From NCBI GenBank assembly GCA_948759685.1, contig CAQBGY010000013.1:1-29016 (forward strand): a DNA stretch of 29,016 nucleotides, in the 5' to 3' direction. The notes beneath the pieces are model-generated. The model was given only the letters and a program-made list of their open reading frames with translations. It made no database searches and was not told the origin of the DNA. How positions within the stretch are numbered: the stretch's first letter is position 1; each line of letters starts with the position of its first letter. A program made the position numbers and the translations under genes. Below, piece after piece: positions 28,687 to 29,016 of the stretch. The DNA comes from an uncultured Eubacterium sp. (lineage in GTDB: Bacteria > Bacillota_A > Clostridia > Lachnospirales > Lachnospiraceae).

Positions 28687-28719
28687 AAAAAAGACAGTCG
28701 GATTGGATTGTCTTTTTTT
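28687..28719 (+). terminator. Second hairpin with T tract before the ardC-like gene
   Basis: AAAAAAGACAGTC (28687-28699) pairs with GATTGTCTTTTTT with one wobble and a 6-base loop. The A and T tracts on both sides would let it work in either direction. Confidence 0.7.
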
Positions 28720-28742
28720 CATGCAAAGAAAGGATTGAAACT

Positions 28743-28949
28743 ATGGCAGATGCAAAAACAGAAAAACAGAAAGTAAAAGAAATCACCGACAAACTGGAGG
28801 AAGGGTTAAAAGAGCTTTTTGACAGCGAGAAATACAGAAGCTATCTCTCCACCATGTCTAAATTTCACAATTACAGCGTCAACAATACGCTCTTGATCGC
28901 CATGCAGAAGCCCGAAGCCAGCTTAGTCGCAGGCTTTTTATCCGATTAA
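28743..28949 (+). pseudogene. ArdC-type antirestriction protein, 3'-truncated
   Basis: The first 64-65 codons match the N-terminal ssDNA-binding domain of ArdC-like proteins (DUF1738): KFHNYSVNNTLLIAMQKPEA and SLVAGF are hallmark segments. Intact relatives continue with a TxWK-like sequence and, later, a zincin metallopeptidase domain. Here the frame runs after GF into a 26-bp palindrome and stops (LSD, TAA at 28947-28949), so at most 68 residues are made. The ATG at 28743 has AAAGGA at 28727-28732. ArdC shields incoming single-stranded DNA from restriction, and a gene of this sort commonly follows the helicase in these elements. The break is either a genuine insertion or a junction at the edge of the assembled sequence. 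Confidence 0.8.
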
Positions 28950-28960
28950 TCGGATAAAAA
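28935..28960. repeat. Perfect 26-bp palindrome at the ardC breakpoint
   Basis: The half-site TTTTTATCCGATT is followed at once by its exact complement, with no spacer. It begins exactly where ArdC similarity ends. It could be the end of an inserted element, a bidirectional terminator, a recombination site or a product of assembly or replication fold-back. Confidence 0.8.
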
Positions 28961-29016
28961 TCCATATGCTTTGTTCATAGTTATCTTCCTTAATCTTAGT
29001 TTTTATATCAAATTCG
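28961..29016. other. Foreign AT-rich flank beyond the ardC breakpoint
   Basis: These 56 bases do not continue ardC. On the minus strand a ribosome-site-like TAAGGAAG (28984-28991) precedes an ATG at 28978, opening a 10-codon ORF (MNKAYGFLSD) that stops inside the palindrome at 28946. It may be the start of a truncated gene or a leader peptide of a neighbouring element; it is too short to identify. Confidence 0.4.

Noticed and set aside
28946..28978. Minus-strand 10-codon ORF MNKAYGFLSD as a real resistance-gene leader peptide
   Set aside because: It has a plausible ribosome site, but nothing downstream of it except antisense ardC. The window ends too soon to support a gene call.

Overview
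The window is the interior of an integrative and conjugative element (ICE) of the Tn1549/CTn-like type carried by low-GC Gram-positive gut bacteria. The gene set, strong AGGAGG-type ribosome sites, frequent TTG/GTG starts and AT-rich intergenic terminators all point to a Clostridia host, probably Lachnospiraceae. I see no antibiotic-resistance gene, tRNA, rRNA or CRISPR array. The whole region reads on the + strand.

Layout. (1) 1-256: the tail of what looks like a large serine recombinase, running into the beheaded 5' end of a VirB6-like gene; this is an insertion or recombination junction. (2) 257-8288: mating-pore module: truncated VirB6-like membrane protein, PrgI-family protein, VirB4 ATPase, a radical-SAM protein, a beta-type DNA methyltransferase, and a membrane-anchored M23 + NlpC/P60 cell-wall hydrolase. 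These genes overlap or abut. (3) 8289-8635: a non-coding insert with repeats, bounded by a 7-bp direct repeat, probably a MITE or decayed IS. (4) 8636-13389: DUF4315-like coiled-coil protein, DUF4366-like surface protein, topoisomerase III, a small unknown protein and an XRE-type regulator. (5) 13401-26173: one giant gene for an N6-methyltransferase/SNF2-type helicase, 3332 residues after splicing. It is split just after the helicase DESH box by a 2774-nt group II intron. A separate TnpV-family gene lies inside it in another frame. (6) 26292-27541: an intact ISAs1-family insertion sequence with 16-bp inverted repeats and a 9-bp target duplication. (7) 27661-28605: a PD-(D/E)XK-nuclease-family transposase-like gene with its own promoter and terminators. 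(8) 28743-end: the first 64 codons of an ArdC-type antirestriction protein, cut off at a perfect 26-bp palindrome.

How the genes work together. VirB6, PrgI and VirB4 build and power the Gram-positive type IV secretion channel, and the M23/NlpC protein opens the peptidoglycan for it. Topoisomerase III, the MTase-helicase and ArdC would process and protect the transferred DNA. The intron, ISAs1 copy, PD-(D/E)XK transposase, TnpV and the two broken edges show a heavily layered mobile element.

Two observations stand out. The first is overprinting: the tnpV gene at 14356-14709 has its own Shine-Dalgarno site inside the giant helicase gene, whose own frame there encodes only low-complexity linker. 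The second is a dispersed 25-bp palindromic repeat, with half-site ACTTCTGGACAT, inserted in frame at least five times in linkers of the hydrolase and the helicase. It always encodes a TSGH(D/N)VQK-like peptide.
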